This document shows positions 1 through 8,695 of a DNA stretch of 64,000 nucleotides, one piece after another. A model generated the notes under the pieces. That model worked only from the letters and a program-made list of their open reading frames with translations. It was not told where the DNA came from and searched no databases. The stretch comes from Imperialibacter sp. EC-SDR9 (GTDB taxonomy: Bacteria; Bacteroidota; Bacteroidia; Cytophagales; Cyclobacteriaceae), in NCBI RefSeq assembly GCF_902498805.1, contig NZ_LR701575.1, positions 66,454-130,453 of the forward strand, in the 5' to 3' direction. Numbering within the stretch: the first letter of the stretch is position 1; each line of letters starts with the position of its first letter. A program made the translations under genes and the position numbers.

Positions 1-388
1 TGCCCAGCGACCGGTTGACAATCCAGCCACCCCTTACGCCGCCGAGCACCATGGGCTGTCCACGGAATTCGGTCGCACGGAAAGAAAGGGCACCAAAGCC
101 ACCGCTGTGGTTCAAGCTGCCAGAAAGTGTTTTGATATCACTTTTCCGGCGTGACCTCGATTTAACATAGTATTGCCTTTCCGGCTCATTGCGGTCGTCA
201 CGATCCGACGGCAGTGTTTCGTAATACTTAATGGTTCTGTTGCTGTCAGATTTCTCTTCAGGTTGGGTGGCAGGGATGGTGTCGGCTTTGACTGTCGTAT
301 CCGCCTTGTAAGTAATGGTTTGTGCATGGGTCACCGTACCAAAGACTGCCGAAAGTGAAAGCAAGCTTAAAAAAAGGATCAGTTTCAT
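1..388 (-). CDS. Secreted hypothetical protein, C-terminus beyond the window
   Basis: This reading frame starts at an ATG at 388 and runs leftward off the window, giving the first 129 residues. Residues 1-23 form a signal peptide (MKLILFLSLLSLSAVFG..., cleavage probably after THA). A low-complexity Thr/Asp/Lys-rich stretch follows, then a Gly-rich region (GGFGALSFRATEF, GGVRGGWIVN) starting near residue 100. Gly/aromatic alternation of this kind is common at the start of Bacteroidetes outer-membrane or periplasmic proteins of unknown function. It is divergent from leuS. I do not recognise a family, and no function is assigned. Confidence 0.7.
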   Translation of the reverse strand, partial: MKLILFLSLLSLSAVFGTVTHAQTITYKADTTVKADTIPATQPEEKSDSNRTIKYYETLPSDRDDRNEPERQYYVKSRSRRKSDIKTLSGSLNHSGGFGALSFRATEFRGQPMVLGGVRGGWIVNRSLG

Positions 389-706
389 TTATTACAAGTT
401 AAATTCTGAAGCAAGGACGAGACTTGGTGAAAGAGGTTTCCATCTTCGCTGAAAAATCTGTTTGATTTTTTTCGCCGATTACAATTCTAGTTCTTTTCAA
501 CTCTTGAAACCATTGCTATTTGTTGAAAATCATGCAAAGGCGCAGCCTGATAAATCAGGTCGCAAAGGCATAGTGCCCTCCTTTGCGGTTTTTGCGACTT
601 TGCGTGAATCCCACCCTCTAAATTAAACTCACCTTTCCTTTCGCAAAATCCACTCATTTCTGACTGTAATCATTAATTTTGCCAGCTAATTGAAAAACCA
701 CTGGTA
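389..706. other. Intergenic region between divergent genes
   Basis: This 318-bp stretch separates the minus-strand secreted protein from leuS. It contains a promoter-like motif near leuS (listed separately) and a GC-richer patch around 535-600 with repeated 'GCAAAGGC/GCGCAAAG'-type words. I see no coding potential and no structured RNA that I can name. Confidence 0.5.
674..681 (+). promoter_or_regulatory. Putative Bacteroidetes -7 element for leuS
   Basis: TAATTTTG matches the Bacteroidetes sigma-A -7 consensus TAnnTTTG and lies 25 bases before the leuS ATG. I do not see a clear -33 TTTG partner at the usual spacing, so this is a motif match only. Confidence 0.4.
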
Positions 707-3478
707 ATGGCTGAGTACAACTTCAGAGAGATTGAGCAGAAATGGCAGAAAAACTGGAAAGAGAAACAGGTATTCAAAACCGGCTCCGACACGTCCAAAC
801 CTAAGTTCTATGCGCTCGACATGTTCCCCTATCCGTCTGGCGCCGGGCTGCACGTCGGTCACCCGCTGGGTTACATCGCTTCCGACATTGTGAGCCGCTA
901 CAAAAGAATGCAGGGATTCAACGTGCTTCACCCGATGGGTTTCGACTCTTTCGGCTTGCCTGCTGAGCAATACGCCATTCAAACGGGGCAGCATCCAGCC
1001 ATTACTACCGACACCAATATCAAACGATACAAGGAGCAACTGGAAAATATCGGTTTCTCCTATGACTGGGAAAGAGAAGTGCGCACCAGTGATCCATCGT
1101 TCTACAAGTGGACGCAATGGATCTTCAAACAGTTATTCAATAGTTGGTACAACAGAGACACCGACAAAGCGGAACCCATTGCTGGGCTGATTGCTAAATT
1201 TGAAACTGAAGGCAATGGCAAGGTAAACGCTGTTTGCGATGATGATACAGCGCTATTTACGGCTACAGACTGGAAAGCCATGTCGGAAGCCGACCAGCAA
1301 AGAACACTGCTGAAATACAGGCTAACGTACATCAACGAAACCACCGTAAACTGGTGCCCTGCTTTGGGTACTGTACTTTCCAACGACGAAGTGAAAGACG
1401 GCTTCTCCGAAAGAGGGGGTCATCCGGTGATCAAAAAGAAGATGCCGCAGTGGAGTATGCGCATCACGGCCTATGCCGACCGTTTGCTGGAAGGCCTGGA
1501 CCGCATCGACTGGCCAGAGCCTATCAAAGAAATGCAGCGCAACTGGATTGGCAAGTCCATTGGCGCTGAGGTTGACTTCAAAATCGAAAACTCAGAAAAG
1601 AGCATACGGGTATTCACCACCCGAATAGATACTATCTACGGAGTCACCTTTATGGTGCTGGCACCAGAGGCAGACATTGTAAAAGAACTGACCACTACGG
1701 AGCAAAAAGCCGAAGTGGAGCAATACGTGGAAGTGGCGAAAAACCGTTCGGAACGAGACCGGATGAGCGATGTGAAGACTGTTTCAGGCGTTTTCACGGG
1801 TTCTTATGTGATCAATCCTTTCTCGGGCGAAAGAGTGCCTATCTATATCGCCGACTACGTACTGGCCGGCTATGGTACGGGTGCCGTAATGGCCGTGCCG
1901 AGTGGCGACCAGCGTGACTTCAACTTTGCGAAGCATTTCGGCTTGCCGATTACACAAATCATCGACGAGCAAAAAATCACAGATACCGAAGCCGACCCTA
2001 CCAAACAGGGCAAAATGGTCAATTCGGGGATGCTGAACGGATTAACTCCGCTGGAAGCGATTGAGAAGGCCGGTCAATACGTGGAAGAAAAGGGCATTGG
2101 CGTTCGTAAAGTGAATTTCAGGATGCGTGATGCCATTTTTGGTCGTCAGCGCTACTGGGGTGAGCCTTTGCCGGTATATTTCAAGGATGGAATCCCCTAC
2201 CTGCTGGAAGATAACGAATTGCCGTTGGAGCTTCCTGATGTCGATAAATTCCTTCCTACCGAAGATGGCGAACCACCTCTTGGCAGGGCGAAAGACTTTA
2301 AAACTCAGGAAGGCCATCCTTACGAGCTGACTACCATGCCTGGCTGGGCTGGATCAAGCTGGTATTTCTTCCGCTACATGGACCCAAGCAACGAAAAGGA
2401 GTTCTGCAGCAAAGAAGCTCAGGAGTATTGGCAATCGGTCGATTTGTACATTGGCGGCTCCGAGCATGCCACCGGGCACTTACTGTATTCCCGGTTCTGG
2501 ACCAAGTTCCTTTACGACCTTGGATTGGTAACGGTAGACGAATATGCGACCAAGCTGGTGAATCAGGGAATGATTCAGGGACGATCGAACTTCGTTTACC
2601 GGGTGAAGGGTGAAAACAAGTTTGTATCGCACGGGTTGAAAGGCCAGTACGACACGGTGGACTTGCATGTAGATGTCAACATCGTCACCAATGACGTGCT
2701 TGATATCGAAGCCTACAAGAAATTTAACAAGGATGCTGCCACAGCGGAGTTTGTACTCGAAGGTGGAAAGTATATTTGCGGCTGGGAAGTCGAAAAGATG
2801 TCTAAGTCGAAGTACAATGTGGTCAATCCAGACGATATGATTGAAAAATACGGCGCTGACACCCTGCGCCTGTACGAGATGTTCCTTGGGCCGCTGGAGC
2901 AATTCAAACCCTGGAACACCCACGGCATCGACGGCGTTTTCAAATTCCTTCGCAAGACCTGGAGGCTGTTCCACGATGATAAAGGTGAATTGAGCGTTTC
3001 TTCTGAAAAACCAACAGCTGACGAACTGAAAGTACTTCACAAAACCATCAAAAAGATGGCGGATGATGTGGACAAGCTATCGTTCAACACCAGCGTGAGC
3101 AGCTTCATGATTTGTGTGAATGAGCTCACTGACCTGAAATGCAACAAAAAGGAGATTCTAGGGCCATTGACCCAGATTATTGCGCCTTATGCTCCTCACA
3201 TCGCCGAAGAACTTTGGGAGAAGTTGGGTAATACCGAGAGTATCACTTATTCGAAGTTCCCTGAGTTCAATCCTGAATTCGTCAAAGAGGATGCCTTCGA
3301 ATACCCGATCAGTATCAACGGAAAGATGAGGCACAAAATGAGCTTCTCTGCCGATGCATCGCCTGCTGAGGTAGAAAAAGCCGTGCTGGCCGACGAAAAT
3401 GTGCAGAAATGGATCGAGGGAAAGGCACCGAAGAAGGTGATTGTGGTGCCGAAGAGGATTGTGAATATTGTCCTTTAA
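707..3478 (+). CDS. leuS: Leucine--tRNA ligase
   Basis: This cytoplasmic class I aminoacyl-tRNA synthetase charges tRNA-Leu with leucine using ATP. The 923-residue product carries the HIGH-type motif HVGH at residues 49-52 within [16 protein letters not shown] and the KMSKS loop at 697-701. Between them are the connective-peptide editing domain ([33 protein letters not shown]) and the [14 protein letters not shown] motif. The C-terminus has the anticodon-binding and leucine-specific domains. It is longer than the roughly 860 residues of E. coli LeuRS. An insertion of about 70 residues between [15 protein letters not shown] and KMSKS accounts for much of this, which is usual for Bacteroidetes enzymes. 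It is a single gene transcribed away from its left neighbour, and its ATG start agrees with the conserved N-terminus. Confidence 0.97.
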   Translation: MAEYNFREIEQKWQKNWKEKQVFKTGSDTSKPKFYALDMFPYPSGAGLHVGHPLGYIASDIVSRYKRMQGFNVLHPMGFDSFGLPAEQYAIQTGQHPAITTDTNIKRYKEQLENIGFSYDWEREVRTSDPSFYKWTQWIFKQLFNSWYNRDTDKAEPIAGLIAKFETEGNGKVNAVCDDDTALFTATDWKAMSEADQQRTLLKYRLTYINETTVNWCPALGTVLSNDEVKDGFSERGGHPVIKKKMPQWSMRITAYADRLLEGLDRIDWPEPIKEMQRNWIGKSIGAEVDFKIENSEKSIRVFTTRIDTIYGVTFMVLAPEADIVKELTTTEQKAEVEQYVEVAKNRSERDRMSDVKTVSGVFTGSYVINPFSGERVPIYIADYVLAGYGTGAVMAVPSGDQRDFNFAKHFGLPITQIIDEQKITDTEADPTKQGKMVNSGMLNGLTPLEAIEKAGQYVEEKGIGVRKVNFRMRDAIFGRQRYWGEPLPVYFKDGIPYLLEDNELPLELPDVDKFLPTEDGEPPLGRAKDFKTQEGHPYELTTMPGWAGSSWYFFRYMDPSNEKEFCSKEAQEYWQSVDLYIGGSEHATGHLLYSRFWTKFLYDLGLVTVDEYATKLVNQGMIQGRSNFVYRVKGENKFVSHGLKGQYDTVDLHVDVNIVTNDVLDIEAYKKFNKDAATAEFVLEGGKYICGWEVEKMSKSKYNVVNPDDMIEKYGADTLRLYEMFLGPLEQFKPWNTHGIDGVFKFLRKTWRLFHDDKGELSVSSEKPTADELKVLHKTIKKMADDVDKLSFNTSVSSFMICVNELTDLKCNKKEILGPLTQIIAPYAPHIAEELWEKLGNTESITYSKFPEFNPEFVKEDAFEYPISINGKMRHKMSFSADASPAEVEKAVLADENVQKWIEGKAPKKVIVVPKRIVNIVL

Positions 3479-3500
3479 AGAAAGCCAGGTAAAAAAAGAA

Positions 3501-3529
3501 TGGGAGAGTAAACTGAATTTACTCTCCCA
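3501..3529. terminator. Perfect 12-bp hairpin terminator between convergent genes
   Basis: TGGGAGAGTAAA at 3501-3512 and TTTACTCTCCCA at 3518-3529 form a perfect 12-bp stem with a 5-base loop. The run of A at 3491-3497 becomes a U-tract when read on the minus strand. It is therefore a canonical intrinsic terminator for the minus-strand sugar dehydrogenase gene ending at 3559. It may also stop leuS transcripts, although no U-tract follows on the plus strand. Confidence 0.8.
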
Positions 3530-3558
3530 CTCTCCTGCTACTAGCTCTCCACTTTGTT

Positions 3559-4689
3559 TTATTTCGGCATCAACCGGATAATCTGCCCCGGCCCTTCAGT
3601 GGAAATGTAAAGATAGCCATCAGGCCCCTGAGCTACGTCACGGATACGGCCCACACCATTCAACAGACGCTCTTCTTTCAACACCTTGCCGTCTTTTACT
3701 TCAAGCCTGGCAAGCGTTTGTCCGGCTAAGGCACCAACAAACAGGTTGCCTTTCCATTCAGGATATTTGTCGCTGGTTACGAAGTCCATTCCACAAGGAG
3801 CAATAGATGGCACCCAGTAGTGGATAGGCTGCTCCATGCCTTCCTTTACCTTGTCGTTGCTGATGATGCTGCCATCATAGTCGATGCCGTAAGTGATTCT
3901 TGGCCAGCCGTAGTTTTTTGCTTTGCGAACGATGTTTACTTCGTCACCACCTCTCGGGCCATGCTCGTGCTCAAACAGTTCGCCTGTGGTCGGGTGAAAT
4001 TTCAGTCCCTGAGGGTTCCTGTGTCCATAGCTCCAAATGGTAGTTTTGGCATCAGGTATCCGCACATAGGGGTTATCTTCCGGCACTCTGCCATCATCAA
4101 AAATTCTGTGGATCTTGCCACAATCATTCGTCAGGGTTTGGGCATTTTCCATCTCTCCTCTCTCTCCTACTGAAAAGAAAAGATAACCATCTTTGTCAAA
4201 CGCCATCCGTGCGCCAAAATGCTGTCCTTTCTCCGTCAAAGGGCCAGCCTTAAATATTGTCTCCTGACTTGTCAGTTCGTTGCCTGAAAGCTTCCCTCTA
4301 ATGATGACGGTGTTGGCTCCGCCTTCACCTGGCCCGGCGTAGCTGATGTATATCCATCCCGTATTTGCATAGTTAGGGTGAAGTTCTACATCAAACAGAC
4401 CACCCTGGCCTTTAGTAGACACAGCAGGAATGCCTTTGATTTCGGTTTTCTCTTTGCTGCCTTTGGCGATCTTCCAAAGCTTGCCCGGCTTATCGGCCAC
4501 CAGCATATCACCGTTGGGCAGCCAGGCCATCGACCAGGCACTTTCAAAGCCTTTGGCAAATACTTCTGTTTCAAAGGCAAAAGGTGCTTCAACATTCGTG
4601 ATGGTGTCGTCACTCAACCTGCGGCTGAAGCCAGTGACGATGAGTAATGTTGCCAGGAAGGCAAGCGCATAGATATTTTTCTTCTTCAT
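3559..4689 (-). CDS. Secreted PQQ-dependent sugar dehydrogenase (glucose/sorbosone dehydrogenase family)
   Basis: The 376-residue protein has a signal peptide (MKKKNIYALAFLATLLIVTGFS) and a single six-bladed beta-propeller of the glucose/sorbosone dehydrogenase (GSDH) family. Family hallmarks visible are AWLPNGDMLVADKPGKLW, GQGGLFDVELHPNYANTGWIYISYA, SVGERGE, SYGHRNPQGLKFHPTTGELFEHEHGPRGGDEVN and GPDGYLYISTEGPGQIIRL. Members oxidise aldoses to lactones in the periplasm with pyrroloquinoline quinone, but many homologues have no proven substrate. No PQQ biosynthesis genes are in the window. It is convergent with leuS across a strong terminator and divergent from the trehalase gene. Confidence 0.9.
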   Translation of the reverse strand: MKKKNIYALAFLATLLIVTGFSRRLSDDTITNVEAPFAFETEVFAKGFESAWSMAWLPNGDMLVADKPGKLWKIAKGSKEKTEIKGIPAVSTKGQGGLFDVELHPNYANTGWIYISYAGPGEGGANTVIIRGKLSGNELTSQETIFKAGPLTEKGQHFGARMAFDKDGYLFFSVGERGEMENAQTLTNDCGKIHRIFDDGRVPEDNPYVRIPDAKTTIWSYGHRNPQGLKFHPTTGELFEHEHGPRGGDEVNIVRKAKNYGWPRITYGIDYDGSIISNDKVKEGMEQPIHYWVPSIAPCGMDFVTSDKYPEWKGNLFVGALAGQTLARLEVKDGKVLKEERLLNGVGRIRDVAQGPDGYLYISTEGPGQIIRLMPK

Positions 4690-4958
4690 AATTTAATAAA
4701 GGTCTTGCAGTTTAACAGGGATTAGCACTTAATTGTTACGTTTCAGAAGTCAGGAGGCCTGGTGATAGTTAAAAAAATCTCTTGACCAATCATTGAGCCA
4801 GCTCTTCCTAAGAAATGAAAGCTTTTGTAAAAATAGGACAATTCTGACTGAGATTGGTCTGCTTTGGATAATTTTACATTTTATGACAATTTTAAATGAG
4901 TTACAGACTTCGCTTTGAGAAGTAAATGACTGTCATGATTCTTACCAAAAGCCAACCT

Positions 4959-6569
4959 ATGCAACGTTCCATTTGGAAGTACACCCAGCTAGTATTCTTA
5001 GCCCTTCTTTTTGCTTGTCAGCCCAGCGACCAGCCGTCAAATGTTGACGTTAATGCCTCCTACAGCCCCAACGAAGACCTGGGAGTGCTTTTTCACGACG
5101 TGCAAATGGCTCAAATTTTTTCTGACTCAAAAACTTTTGTCGACAGCGACCCTTTGAGACCTGCTGCTGAGATCGTGGCTGAGTACATGGAGAAAAAAGA
5201 TCAACCAGGCTTTAGTCTTGGGGAGTTTGTAAGTGCCAATTTCAGAAAGCCGATGGCCAAGGGTGCTGATTATGTGCCTGACACAACGAAAAGCTTTACA
5301 GAGATACTCACAGAGAAATGGGACTATCTCACCCGGTCTCCGGATGAAAAGAGTTACAGTTCATTAATTCCTCTGCCCTACAAATATGTGGTGCCAGGCG
5401 GGCGTTTCGGTGAGATTTACTATTGGGACAGCTACTTCACAATGCTCGGCCTACAGGTGTCTGGTCGTGAAGACCTGATGGAGAACATGCTGGACAACTT
5501 TGCCTACCTGATCGACTCCATCGGTTTTATCCCCAACGGCAACCGCACTTACTTTCTCAGCCGCTCGCAGCCGCCCTTCTTTGCAGCTATGGTCAACCTG
5601 CTGGCTGACTCAAAAGGTGACTCATCCGTAGTGAAATACCTGCCGGCGCTTGAAAAAGAATATGCCTTTTGGATGGATGGCAGAGAGACCCTGAACCAGG
5701 GCAACCCGGCCTACCGTAGAGTGGTGATGGTAGACAATGGCTTGATCATGAACCGCTATTTCGATGACAGGCCAGAGCCCAGGCCGGAATCGTACCGGGA
5801 AGACGTAGAGCTTGCGGAAGGGCTTAGCGAAAATCAGAAAGTGGAGCTTTACACCAACTTGCGGGCAGCCTGCGAGTCAGGCTGGGATTTTAGTACCCGC
5901 TGGTTTGCTATTGCCGGTGATTTCAAAACGATCGTTACCACGGAAATCCTGCCGGTTGACCTCAACAGTCTCATGTACAACCTGGAATCAACCATTTCCA
6001 GACTGAAGGCCTTTGGTGGCGACGATGATGGAGCACAACAGTTTGATCAACTGGCCAGCGATCGAAAGTCGCTCATCCTCCAGTACTTCTGGAGTGACGA
6101 AAAAAACTATTTTGTTGACTACCACTGGCCATCTGCGGCGCAAAGAAACTTCATCACTCCCGCCGGCATGTACCCTCTTTATTTCGGACTGGCAGATGAA
6201 AGCCAGGCTCAAAAGGTAGAGGGCGCCGTGAGACGTAATCTACTGAAGCCAGGCGGCATTACCACGACGAACATTATCTCGGGTCAGCAGTGGGACGCTC
6301 CGAATGGCTGGGCTCCTTTGCAATGGATGACCATCTACGGGTTCCGCAGGTATGGCAACGACCTGCTGGCTGACCAGATAAGCGAAAGGTGGCTTACATT
6401 GAACTCCCGTGTATTTGATAAGACAGGGAAGATGATGGAAAAATACAACGTGCTTGACCTGAGCCTCGATGCAGGAGGCGGAGAATACCCTACACAGGAC
6501 GGCTTCGGCTGGAGCAATGGCGTTGTGTTGCGCCTGCTGCACGACGAAAGAATCGACAACAACAGGTGA
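4959..6569 (+). CDS. treA: Alpha,alpha-trehalase, GH37 lipoprotein
   Basis: The enzyme hydrolyses trehalose to two glucose units. With the ATG at 4959 the protein has 536 residues and a clean lipoprotein signal (QLVFLALLFAC, lipid-anchored Cys at residue 20), so it probably sits in the periplasm. An in-frame ATG at 4926 would only add an 11-residue charged leader. Both GH37 signatures are present: PGGRFGEIYYWDSY around residues 146-159 and QWDAPNGWAPLQ from residue 444. The catalytic-region motifs SGWDFSTRW (general acid Asp) and GGGEYPTQDGFGWSNGV (general base Glu) are intact. The gene is divergent from the sugar dehydrogenase and is followed 52 bases later by a 3-hydroxybutyryl-CoA dehydrogenase gene. 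Confidence 0.93.
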   Translation: MQRSIWKYTQLVFLALLFACQPSDQPSNVDVNASYSPNEDLGVLFHDVQMAQIFSDSKTFVDSDPLRPAAEIVAEYMEKKDQPGFSLGEFVSANFRKPMAKGADYVPDTTKSFTEILTEKWDYLTRSPDEKSYSSLIPLPYKYVVPGGRFGEIYYWDSYFTMLGLQVSGREDLMENMLDNFAYLIDSIGFIPNGNRTYFLSRSQPPFFAAMVNLLADSKGDSSVVKYLPALEKEYAFWMDGRETLNQGNPAYRRVVMVDNGLIMNRYFDDRPEPRPESYREDVELAEGLSENQKVELYTNLRAACESGWDFSTRWFAIAGDFKTIVTTEILPVDLNSLMYNLESTISRLKAFGGDDDGAQQFDQLASDRKSLILQYFWSDEKNYFVDYHWPSAAQRNFITPAGMYPLYFGLADESQAQKVEGAVRRNLLKPGGITTTNIISGQQWDAPNGWAPLQWMTIYGFRRYGNDLLADQISERWLTLNSRVFDKTGKMMEKYNVLDLSLDAGGGEYPTQDGFGWSNGVVLRLLHDERIDNNR

Positions 6570-6621
6570 GCTTTTTAATATCCTTTTTAGTTTTGCCGTC
6601 AAAGCATTAACCCTACATAGC

Positions 6622-7512
6622 ATGAAGAATATAGCAGTGATTGGATCTGGCACCATGGGCAACGGCATCGCTCATGTTTTTGCATTGAAAGGTTTTAAAG
6701 TGGCTCTTGTCGACGTGTCGGCGGCGGCGCTTGAGAAAGCAAAGGCTACAATATCAAAGAATCTAGACCGCCAGGTAAGCAAGGAGCTGATCAGCGAATC
6801 AGACAAGGAAACAGCCCTCTCCAACATCACCACCTTCACAGAAACTGCCAAGGGTGTTGCGCAGGCTGACCTTGTGGTGGAAGCTGCGACAGAGAAAATG
6901 GACATCAAGCTGGAGATTTTCCGTAAACTGGATCAACTGACTCCAGCGGGCTGCATACTTGCCTCCAACACCTCTTCTATTTCCATCACTAAAATTGCTT
7001 CAGTCACTTCAAGACCGGATAAAGTGATAGGTATGCATTTCATGAACCCGGTGCCTGTAATGAAACTGGTAGAGGTGATCCGTGGCTATGCCACCAGCGA
7101 TGCAGTGACGAAGCAAGTGTTGGAGCTTTCCCGAACCCTCGACAAGATACCAACCGAGGTAAACGACTACCCTGGCTTTGTGGCGAACCGCATCCTGATG
7201 CCCATGATCAACGAGGCCATTTATTCGTTGTACGAAGGCGTGGCTGGCGTCGAAGAGATCGACACTGTGATGAAGCTGGGTATGGCACATCCAATGGGCC
7301 CCTTGCAACTGGCTGACTTCATTGGATTGGATGTGTGTCTTTCTATCCTTAAAGTAATGTATGACGGCTTAGGCAACCAGAAATATGCCCCCTGCCCTTT
7401 GTTGGTCAATATGGTGACAGCGGGTAAGCTGGGAGCTAAAGCTGGCGAAGGTTTTTATCAGTATACTGCCGGGTCGAAGGAAGTAATTTTATCTAACCGC
7501 TTTAGAAAATAG
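6622..7512 (+). CDS. 3-hydroxybutyryl-CoA dehydrogenase
   Basis: This cytoplasmic enzyme interconverts acetoacetyl-CoA and 3-hydroxybutyryl-CoA with NAD(P)H in short-chain fatty acid or butanoate metabolism. The 296-residue product starts MKNIAVIGSGTMGNGIAHVF, a Rossmann dinucleotide-binding motif. It continues with the family motifs ASNTSSISITKIA, RPDKVIGMHFMNPVPVMKLVEVIRG (catalytic His) and NDYPGFVANRILMPMINEA. GMAHPMGPLQLADFIGLDVCL follows, and the C-terminus is GEGFYQY. I chose the ATG at 6622 because the conserved fold begins there. Upstream in-frame sequence overlaps the trehalase gene and is not conserved in type. The length is typical of the hbd/paaH family. Confidence 0.95.
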   Translation: MKNIAVIGSGTMGNGIAHVFALKGFKVALVDVSAAALEKAKATISKNLDRQVSKELISESDKETALSNITTFTETAKGVAQADLVVEAATEKMDIKLEIFRKLDQLTPAGCILASNTSSISITKIASVTSRPDKVIGMHFMNPVPVMKLVEVIRGYATSDAVTKQVLELSRTLDKIPTEVNDYPGFVANRILMPMINEAIYSLYEGVAGVEEIDTVMKLGMAHPMGPLQLADFIGLDVCLSILKVMYDGLGNQKYAPCPLLVNMVTAGKLGAKAGEGFYQYTAGSKEVILSNRFRK

Positions 7513-7585
7513 TTTTCTTATCGAAGCTAAAATACCGTATCTTCCCTTTCAAGAGGCAGCCATCGTTTAATAGAAAAGTATACTC

Positions 7586-8695
7586 TTGATTCAAGCAATA
7601 TTTAAGCAAGTACTGCTAGTTACCTTTTTTATTGTTTGCGCCTGCATTAATGTCAAAGCGCAACACAAGGGATACATTGTTATTCAGGACTCTCTCTATT
7701 CCTCGGGGAGAATTCGGTTCAATCAATCTACTCCTGATTCAGTATATTTTTTCTTATCAAAAAAGCATCCTCCCAAGGCTTATGGTGCTGATATGGTAAC
7801 CGAGTTTGGATTTAGTGACAGCACACAGTTTATCAGCAGAAGGGTTGAATTAAATGGACTCAATTCTAATGTTTTTCTCCAAACATTAGTGAGTGGGCGA
7901 GCAACATTATACGAAGTTAGCCGGTTTTTCTTTTGGCACGATGAAAATGGCTTAGTACCCATTGGACATTCTAACTATTCAACATTCATTGAGGAAAAGT
8001 CAACGTTTTGTTCAATGTCAAACGTTAGCCTCGCCCATCTTGTGAAATACAACCGAAACTCTCTGTCAAATTTTACAAGAAATTATAATCGAAGTGATTG
8101 CCAGGAGGTTCAGTTTTTCAATTATGGAATCTCATTTTCAGCAACCTCCTCCACGCTTTTCTTTGGGGATCAATCTTACAAGGAAAATGCCTTCGGAAGA
8201 TATTCTCTTTCAACAAGTTCATTTTCAGTGGGTCTATTTAGTGAAATCCCTTTTTGGAAAACCAGGCGAATGAGCGTTGTCACCCATTTAAACGCCTCTA
8301 ATCAGTCATTTGTAAAGGAACTAAAATCTAATTCGATAAATCAGGATGTGAAAATTACTCTTGCAGCACTTGATTTATCCATAACTCCAAAATTTGCCAT
8401 CCTTAAGGCGAAAAGAGTTAGCCCATACGTCTTCGCTGGCCCTTCTTTATGGTACAATTTTAAGTCGAAGTCTGAGCTATTTCAAGCCGACATCGGTAAC
8501 AACACTATTTCATTTAAAAGTCAAAATGATTTAATAAACTTCAATAACCCATTGATCGGATTTAAGTGGGGAATAGGCTCACAATTATACTTAGCCAAAA
8601 AACGTTTTATTTTTGTTGAGTTAGGCACCCTTCATGTCAGCGATCAAGACAAGAAAATTAGCAACTTCTCATTTAGCGTAAAAACAAACCTATGA
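7586..8695 (+). CDS. Hypothetical secreted protein, possible outer-membrane beta-barrel
   Basis: I do not recognise the family. The 369-residue product has a signal peptide (VLLVTFFIVCACINVKAQ). An N-terminal domain of about 130 residues follows (GYIVIQDSLYSSGRIRF...). From about residue 170 there is an alternating hydrophobic/polar pattern with SPYVFAGPSLWYNF and GFKWGIGSQLYLAKKRFIFVELG. These resemble the strands of PorT/OMP-b-brl type barrels. The start is TTG; no ATG lies in frame nearby. The stop overlaps the next gene's ATG as ATGA, so the two are translationally coupled and probably act together at the cell surface. The A+T content is higher than that of the flanking metabolic genes. 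Confidence 0.6.
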   Translation: MIQAIFKQVLLVTFFIVCACINVKAQHKGYIVIQDSLYSSGRIRFNQSTPDSVYFFLSKKHPPKAYGADMVTEFGFSDSTQFISRRVELNGLNSNVFLQTLVSGRATLYEVSRFFFWHDENGLVPIGHSNYSTFIEEKSTFCSMSNVSLAHLVKYNRNSLSNFTRNYNRSDCQEVQFFNYGISFSATSSTLFFGDQSYKENAFGRYSLSTSSFSVGLFSEIPFWKTRRMSVVTHLNASNQSFVKELKSNSINQDVKITLAALDLSITPKFAILKAKRVSPYVFAGPSLWYNFKSKSELFQADIGNNTISFKSQNDLINFNNPLIGFKWGIGSQLYLAKKRFIFVELGTLHVSDQDKKISNFSFSVKTNL